Shown piece after piece: positions 44,942 to 53,891 of a DNA stretch of 64,000 nt; positions within the stretch are counted from its first letter, which is position 1, and each line of letters starts with the position of its first letter. This DNA comes from Flectobacillus roseus (GTDB taxonomy: Bacteria; Bacteroidota; Bacteroidia; Cytophagales; Spirosomataceae), in NCBI RefSeq assembly GCF_030056665.1, contig NZ_JASHIG010000009.1, one strand, 5' to 3'. Both the position numbers and the translations under genes were made by a program. The notes under the pieces were generated by a model, which saw only the letters and a list, made by a program, of their open reading frames with translations, made no database searches and was not told the DNA's origin.

Positions 44942-46708
44942 TTGAGAAAAGAAGAAAAAAGCGGGCAAATTTTTGATTTTGAGATATTAAGACGCATTTA
45001 CGGTTTTTTGCAACCTTACAAAGTACGTTTTTGGTCGTTGGTGGTTTTGATTATGGTAATGGCCTGTGTGGTACCACTCAATCCATTATTGATTCGCCAT
45101 ACGATTGACAATGAAATAGCACGTGGCGATTACAACGGCTTATCTTTGATGCTTTTGGCTATGCTTGGGGTATTACTATTGCAAGGTTTTTTGCAGTTTG
45201 TAACTTCCTACATGGCTGGCTGGCTCGGACAAACGGTGATTCGCGATATTCGTGTGGCATTGTACGAAAAAATCCTTCATTTAAGACTCAAGTTTTTTGA
45301 CGATACCCCAATCGGTCGCTTGGTGACCCGTACAGTTTCAGACATCGAAACCCTTAATGATGTATTCTCAGAAGGTTTGGCATCCATTGCAGGCGATATC
45401 TTACAATTGGTATTGATTACTGGAGTGATGTTTTATACCGATTGGCGTTTGACGCTTATTTGTTTGATGACTGTTCCTTTCATGGTAGTGTCGACTTATA
45501 TTTTTAAAGAATATATCAAAAAGTCATTCAATGAGGTGCGTATTGCGGTATCCAACCTCAACTCTTTTGTGCAGGAACATATCACGGGGATGAATATCGT
45601 GCAGGCTTTTAGTGCTGAAGAGTTAGAATACAAGAAGTTTGTTGCCATAAATCAAACACATAGAGATGCCAATATTCGTTCAATTTGGGCATATTCGGTT
45701 TATTTTCCTGTAGCCGATGTGATTTTGGCGGCTGGGACTGGATTAATTGTTTGGTTTGGTTCAAAGCAAATTCTCAATCATGATATTACCTTGGGGACAC
45801 TTACGGCATTTATTATGTTTATGAACTTGTTTTTCCGTCCGATTCGTTTTTTGGCTGACCGTTTCAATACCTTACAAATGGGTATAGTGTCAACAGAGCG
45901 TATTTTGAAATTATTGGATTCGGATGAATATGTTGCTAACAACGGCTCGTACAGCGCCAATGATTTGAAAGGTGATGTCAAGTTTGAAAATGTTTGGTTT
46001 GCTTATAACGACGAAGAATATGTATTGAAAGATATTTCTTTTGAGGTTAAACAAGGTGAAACTATTGCGCTTGTTGGTGCTACAGGTGCAGGGAAATCAT
46101 CGACGATTAATCTATTGAGTCGCTTTTATGAAATCAATAAGGGAAAAATTTTCATCGATGGTCGTGATTTGCATGAATACGAATTGCAAAGTTTAAGAAG
46201 TAAAATTGGGGTAGTATTGCAAGATGTATTCTTGTTTTCGAATACAATTGAAAATAATATCACGCTTGGAGATAAGTCTATTACCAGAGAAAAAATCATT
46301 GAGGCTGCCAAATTAGTTGGTGCCCATGATTTTATTGAAAGACTGCCTGATGGTTATGATTACAATGTAATGGAACGTGGCGCAACGCTTTCTGTAGGTC
46401 AACGCCAATTGATTTCGTTTGTGCGTGCGCTTGTACACGATCCAAAAGTAATCGTGCTCGACGAAGCAACTTCGTCGGTAGATACCGAAACGGAAGAGAT
46501 GATTCAGAATGCCATTGCAAAATTGATGAAAGGTCGCACTGCTATCGTAATTGCACACCGTTTATCTACAATCCAAAATGCCAATAAAATTTTAGTTTTG
46601 GACAAAGGCGAAATTAAAGAGGAGGGAACGCACGAAAGTCTATTGGAAAAAGATGGTTGGTATGCCCAATTGCACAAAATGCAATTTTTGGCAACTCAAA
46701 CACATTAG
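44942..46708 (+). CDS. ABC transporter, MsbA-like (TM + ATPase)
   Basis: A 588-aa half-transporter whose homodimer likely exports lipid or drug. Six TM helices lie at about 30-320. The ATPase has Walker A GATGAGKS (379-386), signature LSVGQRQ (483-489) and Walker B KVIVLDEAT (502-510). The only start in frame is the TTG at 44942 (there is no ATG between the stop and the first TM segment), so a TTG start is likely. The structure resembles MsbA/multidrug exporters of ABCB type. It may flip lipid A, but Bacteroidota carry many such genes, so the substrate is not certain. Confidence 0.9.
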   Translation: MRKEEKSGQIFDFEILRRIYGFLQPYKVRFWSLVVLIMVMACVVPLNPLLIRHTIDNEIARGDYNGLSLMLLAMLGVLLLQGFLQFVTSYMAGWLGQTVIRDIRVALYEKILHLRLKFFDDTPIGRLVTRTVSDIETLNDVFSEGLASIAGDILQLVLITGVMFYTDWRLTLICLMTVPFMVVSTYIFKEYIKKSFNEVRIAVSNLNSFVQEHITGMNIVQAFSAEELEYKKFVAINQTHRDANIRSIWAYSVYFPVADVILAAGTGLIVWFGSKQILNHDITLGTLTAFIMFMNLFFRPIRFLADRFNTLQMGIVSTERILKLLDSDEYVANNGSYSANDLKGDVKFENVWFAYNDEEYVLKDISFEVKQGETIALVGATGAGKSSTINLLSRFYEINKGKIFIDGRDLHEYELQSLRSKIGVVLQDVFLFSNTIENNITLGDKSITREKIIEAAKLVGAHDFIERLPDGYDYNVMERGATLSVGQRQLISFVRALVHDPKVIVLDEATSSVDTETEEMIQNAIAKLMKGRTAIVIAHRLSTIQNANKILVLDKGEIKEEGTHESLLEKDGWYAQLHKMQFLATQTH

Positions 46709-46757
46709 ATTTGGGAATGCTGATTGTAGATTTCGGAATTTCGAAAGGTATGGTAAA

Positions 46758-46797
46758 TTCTGAATAGGGTGCGACTTAAGTCGCACCCTATTCAGAA
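46758..46797. repeat. 40-base perfect palindrome
   Basis: TTCTGAATAGGGTGCGACTT directly followed by its exact reverse complement, centred on CTTAAG. With no loop it would form a cruciform or terminator hairpin. It is 50 bp after the ABC transporter stop. Confidence 0.8.
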
Positions 46798-46822
46798 AAA
46801 GATTCTAAAAGACATATCAAAC

Positions 46823-46860
46823 AAAAAGGCGGTCGAAAATTGTTTTTCGACCGCCTTTTT
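46823..46860. terminator. Bidirectional terminator, GGTCGAAAA type
   Basis: AAAAAGGCGGTCGAAAA mirrors TTTTTCGACCGCCTTTTT around a 3-base loop. Related to 8282-8319 and 32015-32054. Confidence 0.8.
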
Positions 46861-46879
46861 GCTACTATTATTTTGGGAT

Positions 46880-46949
46880 TAGACGTAAAGTATTACGTCT
46901 CTACGAGTGGAATGAAGATAAAAAATAATCACTCATTCGCTCAATCACA
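46880..46949 (+). repeat. R1 family repeat
   Basis: AGACGTAAAGTATTACGTCT, then CTACGAGTGGAATGAAG and AATAATCACTCATTCGCTCA. The palindrome carries compensating changes relative to 32092 (GCGT to ACGT on both arms), which argues for a folded RNA or DNA structure under selection. Confidence 0.7.
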
Positions 46950-46964
46950 AATAAATTATCGAAA

Positions 46965-48404
46965 CTATCCTACGTATTTGGTTTCTTTAAGTTTACCTGC
47001 TACCAACATAAAAATCACAGTACTAGCGAACATCAATCCTGTAAAGAACCAGAAGTAAGAAGCACCTTCCAATTGAGCTAAGAAACCGCCTTTAGCAATA
47101 TTACCATTGACTAAAGCAACGCCTAAGTTACCGATTGATACCGCAGAATACCAAATCGCAGTCATGGTACTTTTCATTGATTTAGGAGAGTTGGTATAAG
47201 CATATTCCAAACCTGTGATAGATACTAAAATTTCGCCCCAAGCCAATACCAAGTAAGCCAAAATTTGCCACCATACCGAAGGCTGACCACCTGCATCAAT
47301 ACTTGTTTGAATCAAGGAGATAATGACAAAGGAAACCGCTGTTAAAAAGAAACCAGCACCTAAACGACGTAGTGGAGTAGTTTTGATACCTAATTTTTCG
47401 AAGAAAGGATACACTACATAAGTAAATACAGGAATAAAACTTACTAAGAATAATGGGTTCAATACTTGTACTTGCTCAGGTAGGAATGTATAGCCTAAAC
47501 CTGTATTTAAGTCTAATTTCTTAGCTTGTAAAACCCATTCTGCTAAGTTTTGGTCCCATAAGGCCCAGAAGATAGGAATAAAGGCAAATACTGCCAAAAC
47601 ACGGTAAACAGCTTTAACGCCTTCTACTTTTTCGTGATCATATTCAGCTTTTGATACGTCTAACCAACTTTCACCTTCTTTCTTATCTCCCAAGTGGGTA
47701 AGCGCATAATAGGTAATAAATACAAAATTGTTACGATTAATTCCAGATGGAGGAACATGCACGTATTTGTTTCTTCCTAAGAAAAACACTACCGTCGCAA
47801 TCGCCATTAAAATACCCGGAACTCCAAATGCCCAAGCAGCACCGATAGAAGCATAAATAACAGGAATAAAAATGTTAGATACCACAGAGCCAGCGTTGAT
47901 AGCAAAATAGAACCAGCTGTAAGCTTTTGTCATTAAATGCTCATTACTCTTGTCAAATTGGTCGCCCACGTTGGCCGACACACAGGACTTAATACCTCCT
48001 GCACCACAAGCAATAATAAGTAAACCTAATGAGAACATATCTAAATTGTTTTCGAACAATGCTAAAGTTAAGTGTCCAAAACAATACAAAACAGATACAT
48101 AAAAAATCACTTTGTATTTTCCGAAAAACCAGTCAGCCACCAAGCCACCAATCATTGGCATAAAATACGCCAATGCCACAAACATGTGAACCATTTCGTT
48201 GGATTTTGCTTCGGCAACTTTTTGAAGTACAGGGTTTCCGCTAGGGTTGAAGAACTGTGCAACTAAGAAAGTGGATAGGATAGAGCGCATACCATAAAAG
48301 CTAAAACGCTCGGCAGCTTCGTTACCCAAGATGTAAGGGATCGCTTTTGGGAACGAACCTTTCTTTTCCTCTGTTAGGGCTTCGTTAGAATGATTTGAAG
48401 TCAT
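46965..48404 (-). CDS. POT family proton-coupled peptide transporter
   Basis: A 479-aa membrane protein with 12-14 TM helices, a proton-dependent oligopeptide transporter (PTR2/POT). The TM1 signature is GNEAAERFSFYGMRSIL, containing the ExxERF proton-coupling motif; GLLIIACGAGGIKSCVSANVG is the second family pattern. The inserted helices at about 240-290 are present. It imports di- and tripeptides. The start (MTSNHSNEALTEEKK) is polar and normal. It is convergent to the ABC transporter across a repeat-rich spacer and single. Confidence 0.93.
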   Translation of the reverse strand: MTSNHSNEALTEEKKGSFPKAIPYILGNEAAERFSFYGMRSILSTFLVAQFFNPSGNPVLQKVAEAKSNEMVHMFVALAYFMPMIGGLVADWFFGKYKVIFYVSVLYCFGHLTLALFENNLDMFSLGLLIIACGAGGIKSCVSANVGDQFDKSNEHLMTKAYSWFYFAINAGSVVSNIFIPVIYASIGAAWAFGVPGILMAIATVVFFLGRNKYVHVPPSGINRNNFVFITYYALTHLGDKKEGESWLDVSKAEYDHEKVEGVKAVYRVLAVFAFIPIFWALWDQNLAEWVLQAKKLDLNTGLGYTFLPEQVQVLNPLFLVSFIPVFTYVVYPFFEKLGIKTTPLRRLGAGFFLTAVSFVIISLIQTSIDAGGQPSVWWQILAYLVLAWGEILVSITGLEYAYTNSPKSMKSTMTAIWYSAVSIGNLGVALVNGNIAKGGFLAQLEGASYFWFFTGLMFASTVIFMLVAGKLKETKYVG

Positions 48405-49114
48405 ATATTTTTAAAGCTTTGTGCCTGTCAAAGTAGTTTTAGGATTCGTGGTTGCCACTTTGTAGGCTGTAAATAGTTTGTTTTTGTTAAGTTAATATAA
48501 TGTTTTTGTTTTAGACTGATATCCTTCCTGTTTTATAATTTAACTCAATGTTAAATCTTAGGGTCAATCCCCCTGTTTACATCCCGTTAATCGACTTATT
48601 ATTTGTAACTTGTAAGTAAAATAACATTCATTAGGGTAGGAGAAAAACTTTTGGCGAAATATCTGTAATATAGTCTAAAATCGCTGTTTTTATGGAAAAA
48701 AACATTCTAAGTTAAACCTATATCAGCGGAATACCAACTTTTTGATAACTCCAATGTCAAATTTTAAGTCAAATTCTTAGAAAAAACCAGAAATAGAAGA
48801 GTTTATAAAAAGGTACTAATCAAATAATTAATATGACTTTTGTAGGCGAGGTGGTGCGAGTAGATAGTTTTTTTTACAAAAGCGCAAATTTGATTTCAAT
48901 TATCAGAGTTTAGTAGGAAAGTTTTGGAAAGATTTTTTATATTCGTGAAACATTTGTGGAACACTCTTTGTAAATCTCCTTCGAAAGAGAGATATTTGAA
49001 GGTAGATTGAGTTATTCCTTATTGGTTATTCAGGATTCGTAGTTCTGTAAATCAAATTACCATCGGCTGTATAACTAATAATCAGTAACTGAAACAAGTA
49101 ACTCAAAAAATCAA
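48405..49114. other. Spacer upstream of parA, no gene seen
   Basis: About 710 AT-rich bases. I find no DnaA-box cluster (TTATnCACA), parS-like palindromic set, tRNA or open frame, and no full promoter. It may hold regulatory sequence of parA and the POT gene. Confidence 0.5.
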
Positions 49115-49894
49115 ATGGGGAAAGTAATTGCGATTGCCAACCAAAAAGGAGGAGTTGGTAAAACAACTACCACTATCAACCTAGCAGCAAGTCTTGCCGC
49201 ACTAGAATTTAGGACGCTAATAGTCGATGCCGATCCTCAAGCAAACTCTACTTCGGGTTTGGGCTACAACCCAAAAGAAATCCAAAACTCGATTTATGAG
49301 TGCATGGTAGATGGGGTTCAGGTACAAGATATTATCATCGAGACGGATTTGCCTTACTTACACTTGATTCCGTCACATATCGACTTGGTAGGTGCCGAAA
49401 TTGAAATGATTAACCTTCGCGACCGCGAACAGCGTATGAAAGAATGCCTTCAAACGGTATTGCACGAGTACGATTTCGTGATTGTTGACTGTTCACCTTC
49501 TCTAGGCTTGATTACGATCAATGCTCTTACAGCTGCTGATTCTGTCATTATTCCAGTGCAATGTGAATATTTTGCCCTCGAAGGTTTAGGTAAATTGTTG
49601 AATACCGTTAAGATCATTCAATCTAGACTCAACACCGCTTTGACCATCGAAGGTATTTTGCTAACGATGTACGATTTGCGTGTTCGCCTATCCAATCAAG
49701 TGGTTGCAGAAGTTACTTCACACTTCCAAAGCATGGTTTTCAACACGATTATTCCTCGTAATATTCGTTTGTCTGAATCCCCTAGTTTTGGTGTACCAGC
49801 TATTGCTCACGACTCAGAAAGTAAGGGAGCAATTAGTTATTTGAACCTTGCCAGAGAAATTCTTGCAAAAAATGGCTATGTAAATCAGGAATAG
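49115..49894 (+). CDS. parA: Chromosome partitioning ATPase ParA/Soj
   Basis: The 259-aa deviant Walker-type ATPase moves ParB-bound chromosome origins. It begins MGKVIAIANQKGGVGKTTTT, with deviant Walker A KGGVGKTT at 11-18 and the signature lysine. It also shows FRTLIVDADPQANSTSGLG (Walker A' region) and FVIVDCSPSLGLITINAL (Walker B). DNA-binding basic residues follow in the C-terminal part. ParB lies 137 bp downstream. parA-parB-DUF5683-dapB is a conserved block in Bacteroidota. Confidence 0.97.
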   Translation: MGKVIAIANQKGGVGKTTTTINLAASLAALEFRTLIVDADPQANSTSGLGYNPKEIQNSIYECMVDGVQVQDIIIETDLPYLHLIPSHIDLVGAEIEMINLRDREQRMKECLQTVLHEYDFVIVDCSPSLGLITINALTAADSVIIPVQCEYFALEGLGKLLNTVKIIQSRLNTALTIEGILLTMYDLRVRLSNQVVAEVTSHFQSMVFNTIIPRNIRLSESPSFGVPAIAHDSESKGAISYLNLAREILAKNGYVNQE

Positions 49895-50031
49895 ATTGGT
49901 GGAGAAAACGTTGATGCAACAATGTCTTTTTTTAGAAAAACAACTTATCTGTTTATTGGGATATTCACATGGTGAGAGATTCTTGCCGAAATTAGCGCCA
50001 ATATACATTTGTACTTATTAACTTTTATACC

Positions 50032-50973
50032 ATGAGTAAAATGGAATTACCTGCAAAAAAACGTGTTGGACTTGGCAGAGGCTTAGGAGCTTTGTTACAG
50101 GACTCAGATTCAGTTAATGGTGTAAATAATACCAGACCTAGTAACCCTACACCCATCGAGCGTCCTCAACGTTTGGAGCAAATTAGCTCGATGAACGAAA
50201 TTTCGGTAGATGCTATCGAAACCAACCCGTATCAACCTCGTACTCATTTCGATGAGGAGGCTCTCAACGAATTGGCCGATTCAATCCGTGTACAAGGGAT
50301 TATTCAGCCTATTACGGTACGTCAAATTGCCCCAAATAAATATCAACTTATTTCAGGGGAACGTCGTTTGCAAGCATCTAAGCGTGCAGGGTTACGCATG
50401 ATTCCTGCCTATGTGCGTACGGCTGACGACCAACAAATGTTGGAAATGGCTTTAATTGAAAACATTCAGCGTGAAAACCTGAATGCTATTGAAATTGCCT
50501 TGAGTTATCAGCGTTTGATTACCGAATGTAGTCTTAAGCAAGAAGAGCTTGGAGATAGAGTTGGTAAAAACCGTACGACTGTCAATAACTATATTCGTTT
50601 ATTGAAACTTCCTGATGTGATTCAGGTGGCATTGCGCGATAACAAAATTTCAATGGGACACGCTCGTGCTATTATCAATATCGACAATCGTGAGCACCAA
50701 CTATCTATTTTTAACAAAACCATCGCCGAAGAATGGTCTGTTCGTAAAGTAGAAGAGGCTGTAAGAGAATTGTCAAACGCCAAATTAATGGCAGAAGGGG
50801 TTGATAAAAAAGGTGGCGTAAAACAAGAAATAAGAAGCCTTCAATTTAGACTTCAAGCTTATTTTGGTTCAAAAGTAACCGTAAAAGCAGATGACAAAGG
50901 CAAAGGAGAAATCAAGATTCCGTTTACTTCACAAGAAGAATTAGACAAAATTTTGCTCTCAATCAAAGCTTAA
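50032..50973 (+). CDS. parB: Chromosome partitioning protein ParB
   Basis: A 313-aa ParB/Spo0J protein, the CTP-dependent clamp that loads at parS sites. After a short N-terminal ParA-activating segment (KKRVGLGRGLGALL), residues about 50-140 form the ParB/Srx CTPase domain with NPYQPRTHFDEEALNELADSI, ISGERRLQASKRAGL and ALIENIQRENLNAIE. The HTH parS-binding part (about 160-200) includes EELGDRVGKNRTTVNNYIRLLKLP and GHARAI. A C-terminal dimerisation domain follows. It is co-transcribed with parA. Confidence 0.97.
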   Translation: MSKMELPAKKRVGLGRGLGALLQDSDSVNGVNNTRPSNPTPIERPQRLEQISSMNEISVDAIETNPYQPRTHFDEEALNELADSIRVQGIIQPITVRQIAPNKYQLISGERRLQASKRAGLRMIPAYVRTADDQQMLEMALIENIQRENLNAIEIALSYQRLITECSLKQEELGDRVGKNRTTVNNYIRLLKLPDVIQVALRDNKISMGHARAIINIDNREHQLSIFNKTIAEEWSVRKVEEAVRELSNAKLMAEGVDKKGGVKQEIRSLQFRLQAYFGSKVTVKADDKGKGEIKIPFTSQEELDKILLSIKA

Positions 50974-51075
50974 CTCTGGTCGATTTTCCAACAATAGTTT
51001 TGTTAAATCTTGTTAAGGCATTGAAAACGAAGTTATTTTACATGAACTTTGCAAGAAATTTTGACTAGAATACGC

Positions 51076-51696
51076 ATGAAACACATACAAAAAGTATGGC
51101 TTTTGAGTATAATTGCTATGTTGTTGAGCTATTGTTCACCAGCACAAATCTTGAAAGCCGATACCATTCAAATTCCAAAAGATGACTTGACAAAAGTAGC
51201 TAAGTCATTAGATTCAGGGAAAAAGCAGTATAAGATTATTCCAAGAATAGCTACTATTCGTTCAGCAATGGTGCCAGGATGGGGACAAATCTATAATCGA
51301 CAGTATTGGAAGTTGCCAATTTTAGCGGCAGGTTTTGGGGTGAATGTTTATTTTATTATCCATAACAACGAATACTATCAACTGTTCTTGAATAAATCAA
51401 GATATGTAACAGAGAATAAGCTAACGGGGACGTCCATTACTTATAATGGTGTTACTCGTGAGATGACGGCAGCACAACTAAAAACTGGAACCCAATATTA
51501 TCACCGATATAGAGATACTGCAATCTTGTTTGTACTTGTCATTTGGGCAGCCAATATCGTTGATGCCAATGTAACGGCACACTTAAAAACATTTGATTTG
51601 ACTGACGATATTTCAATGAAAATACAACCATCTGTGACGACGCCTTTTATGAATAGTCCTGCGTTTGGTGCAAAAATCACATTGGCGTTGAAATAA
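51076..51696 (+). CDS. DUF5683 family membrane protein
   Basis: I choose ATG 51076 (MKHIQKVWLLSIIAML) rather than the TTG at 51049 because the signal-like hydrophobic segment begins there. The 206-aa protein continues with a polar region and then the DUF5683 core: RSAMVPGWGQIYNRQYWKLPILAAGFGVNVYFI (TM) and a second TM AILFVLVIWAANIVDANVTAHL. It is found between parB and dapB in most Bacteroidota; its function is not known, but the location suggests an envelope or division role. A -7-like GAACTTTG (51044-51051) with TTG 20 bases earlier could be an internal promoter. Confidence 0.85.
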   Translation: MKHIQKVWLLSIIAMLLSYCSPAQILKADTIQIPKDDLTKVAKSLDSGKKQYKIIPRIATIRSAMVPGWGQIYNRQYWKLPILAAGFGVNVYFIIHNNEYYQLFLNKSRYVTENKLTGTSITYNGVTREMTAAQLKTGTQYYHRYRDTAILFVLVIWAANIVDANVTAHLKTFDLTDDISMKIQPSVTTPFMNSPAFGAKITLALK

Positions 51697-51737
51697 TAAA
51701 TAGAATTAAAATTTTCACATAAATAGTCTCAATTAAC

Positions 51738-52454
51738 ATGAATATTGTTCTTCTCGGCTATGGCAAAATGGGTAAAGTAATAGAGAAGATTGCTCTGAGC
51801 CGAGGTCATAACATAGTAGCACGAATCGACGTAAATAACCGTAGCGAATTTGATGCTCTAACCGCTGCTGATGTAGATGCAGTAATTGAATTTAGCCATC
51901 CTCTTTCAGCATACGAAAATGTAAAGTCTTGTATTGAAAAAGGTATTCCAGTAGTTTCAGGAACGACAGGTTGGCTAGAGAAAAAGCCTGAGTTAGAGGC
52001 TTTAACATTAGAAAAAGGAAGTGCATTTTTCTGGTCATCAAATTATTCTATTGGTGTTAACATATTTTTTAAACTGAATAAAATGTTAGCCAAATTGATG
52101 AGTCCTCAAAAACAGTATAGCGTAAGCACTACCGAGATTCATCACACCGAAAAGAAAGATTCTCCAAGTGGAACTGCAATTACTATTGCTGAAGGTTTAA
52201 TTGAAAATCTTGCTGGCAAAGAAAAATGGATTAATAACGAAATTCCTGCCGAAAACGAAGTGGCAATTTGGTCGGCTCGTGAAGGTAAAGTGCCAGGAAC
52301 GCATATTGTTAAATATATTTCTGATATTGACCAAATCGAAATTTTGCACCAAGCTCATGGTCGTGAAGGTTTTGCATTAGGCGCAGTTATTGCAGCAGAG
52401 TGGATTGCTGACAAAAAAGGCGTATTTGGCATGGAAGATTTGTTAGCAGAATAA
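51738..52454 (+). CDS. dapB: 4-hydroxy-tetrahydrodipicolinate reductase
   Basis: Reduces HTPA to tetrahydrodipicolinate in the lysine/DAP pathway, needed for peptidoglycan. The 238-aa protein has the dinucleotide-binding GYGKMGKVIEKIA at the N-terminus and the catalytic HHTEKKDSPSGTA loop with the conserved His-His and Lys. PVVSGTTGWLEKK and the C-terminal HGREGFALGAVIAAEWI are also present. The length is normal. It lies 41 bp after the DUF5683 gene and is followed by a strong terminator, ending the par block. Confidence 0.96.
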   Translation: MNIVLLGYGKMGKVIEKIALSRGHNIVARIDVNNRSEFDALTAADVDAVIEFSHPLSAYENVKSCIEKGIPVVSGTTGWLEKKPELEALTLEKGSAFFWSSNYSIGVNIFFKLNKMLAKLMSPQKQYSVSTTEIHHTEKKDSPSGTAITIAEGLIENLAGKEKWINNEIPAENEVAIWSAREGKVPGTHIVKYISDIDQIEILHQAHGREGFALGAVIAAEWIADKKGVFGMEDLLAE

Positions 52455-52462
52455 TAGCATTC

Positions 52463-52504
52463 AAAAGCACTAAGTAATACAATGTTGGATTACTTAGTGC
52501 TTTT
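52463..52504 (+). terminator. Strong terminator after dapB
   Basis: AAAAGCACTAAGTAAT is the exact reverse complement of ATTACTTAGTGCTTTT, a 16-bp stem with a 10-base loop. Confidence 0.9.
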
Positions 52505-52621
52505 ATTTTGTCAATGTTTGAAAAATAAATTCATGGAAATGTAATTCTAGGTAAAGAATCACGACTTATTGTGTAAAAGCTTAGCTACATAACCATCAAA
52601 GAAATTTAAGATTTTTGTAAA

Positions 52622-53794
52622 ATGTCTGAAAAAAAGCCTGTTAAAAAGTCAGCCTTTCGTGAGTGGGTTGATTCAGTTGTATTTGCAGTTGTGGCTGCTA
52701 CCTTGATTCGTTTCTTCTTTTTCGAAGCCTATACGATTCCGACCTCATCTATGGAAAGTAGCTTGATGGTTGGAGATTTCTTGTTTGTGAGCAAACTCCA
52801 CTATGGTGTTCGTACGCCTAAAACGCCATTACAAGTACCATTGACTCACCAAAAAATTTGGGGTACAGATTTACCTTCTTATTTAACTTGGTTAGATCTT
52901 CCTATTTACCGTTTGCCAGGTTTTTCTGATGTTACTAAAGGCGACGCTGTTGTTTTCAATGTGCCAAATTATGCACCAGATGGCGATGCTCCTGTTGATT
53001 TAAAAACCTATTATATCAAACGTTGTGTTGCTACAGCTGGAGATTTGATTGAAATTAAAAATACACAGTTGTACATCAATGGTAAACCTGCTACCAATCC
53101 TGCTAAAATGCAACATGGTTATATTCTTAAAACAACGAAAGAAATTACAGACGTAAAACCTTTTGAAGAATTAGGAATATACAATGGTATAGATGCCATG
53201 GGTCATGAGAACAATAACTTGGTTGGACCTTATCAAGGAGATTCTTCTGATACGAAAAAAGGATATTTTGTATATGTGGTGAATACTTTCGAATCAAATA
53301 TTGCTAAATTAAAGCAGTTGGATGGTGTGAAAGAAATCACTCCTATTATTTCTCCAAAAGGGGAGCGCATGGAAGTTGGACCTAATATCATCCACCAAGA
53401 GGATGCGCCAATGAGTTCAGCACTTTATAACTGGAATCGTGATAATTTTGGACCGATTCAAGTGCCAAAAGCTGGTTTGACAATCCAATTGGATTCAATG
53501 AATATCGATAAGTATAAGTATGTGATCAAGTATTACGAAGGAAATAAAAACGTTGTTATCGAAAATTATAAAGTAAGTATCGATGGCAAGCCTGTTACTT
53601 CTTATACTTTCAAACAAGATTATTACTTTATGATGGGTGACAACCGTCACAATTCAGAAGATTCAAGATTCTTTGGTTTTGTTCCTGCTGATCATATTGT
53701 TGGTAAAGCGGTATTCATCTGGATGTCACTTGATCCAAACAAATCTTTCTTGAGTAAAATTCGTTGGAACAGATTATTCAGATTTGTTGAATAG
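52622..53794 (+). CDS. lepB: Signal peptidase I
   Basis: Cleaves Sec and Tat signal peptides at the outer face of the inner membrane. The 390-aa protein has one N-terminal TM anchor (about 17-36), box B IPTSSMESSLMVGDFLFV with nucleophile Ser43, the general-base Lys133 in TYYIKRCVATAGD, and box E GDNRHNSEDSRFFGFVP. A long insertion (about 145-330) between boxes D and E is typical of Bacteroidota LepB. Separate from the par block because of the terminator at 52463, it has its own promoter in the 117-bp gap, which I cannot identify. Confidence 0.96.
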   Translation: MSEKKPVKKSAFREWVDSVVFAVVAATLIRFFFFEAYTIPTSSMESSLMVGDFLFVSKLHYGVRTPKTPLQVPLTHQKIWGTDLPSYLTWLDLPIYRLPGFSDVTKGDAVVFNVPNYAPDGDAPVDLKTYYIKRCVATAGDLIEIKNTQLYINGKPATNPAKMQHGYILKTTKEITDVKPFEELGIYNGIDAMGHENNNLVGPYQGDSSDTKKGYFVYVVNTFESNIAKLKQLDGVKEITPIISPKGERMEVGPNIIHQEDAPMSSALYNWNRDNFGPIQVPKAGLTIQLDSMNIDKYKYVIKYYEGNKNVVIENYKVSIDGKPVTSYTFKQDYYFMMGDNRHNSEDSRFFGFVPADHIVGKAVFIWMSLDPNKSFLSKIRWNRLFRFVE

Positions 53795-53823
53795 CAATAA
53801 GATTTCAAGTATTGATTTACTAG

Positions 53824-53883
53824 AAAAAGATATACAAAAAGGGCTGACTCAACACTGAGTCAGCCCTTTTTGTATATCTTTTT
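53824..53883. terminator. Perfect 28-bp hairpin, bidirectional terminator
   Basis: Arms 53824-53851 and 53856-53883 are exact reverse complements with loop ACAC. The core reads AAAAAGGGCTGACTCA. It separates the converging lepB and methyltransferase genes. Confidence 0.92.
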
Positions 53884-53891
53884 GGTTTTAT

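Noticed and set aside
48405..49114. Replication origin near parAB
   Set aside because: No cluster of DnaA boxes or AT-rich unwinding repeat, and dnaA/gidA are not present.
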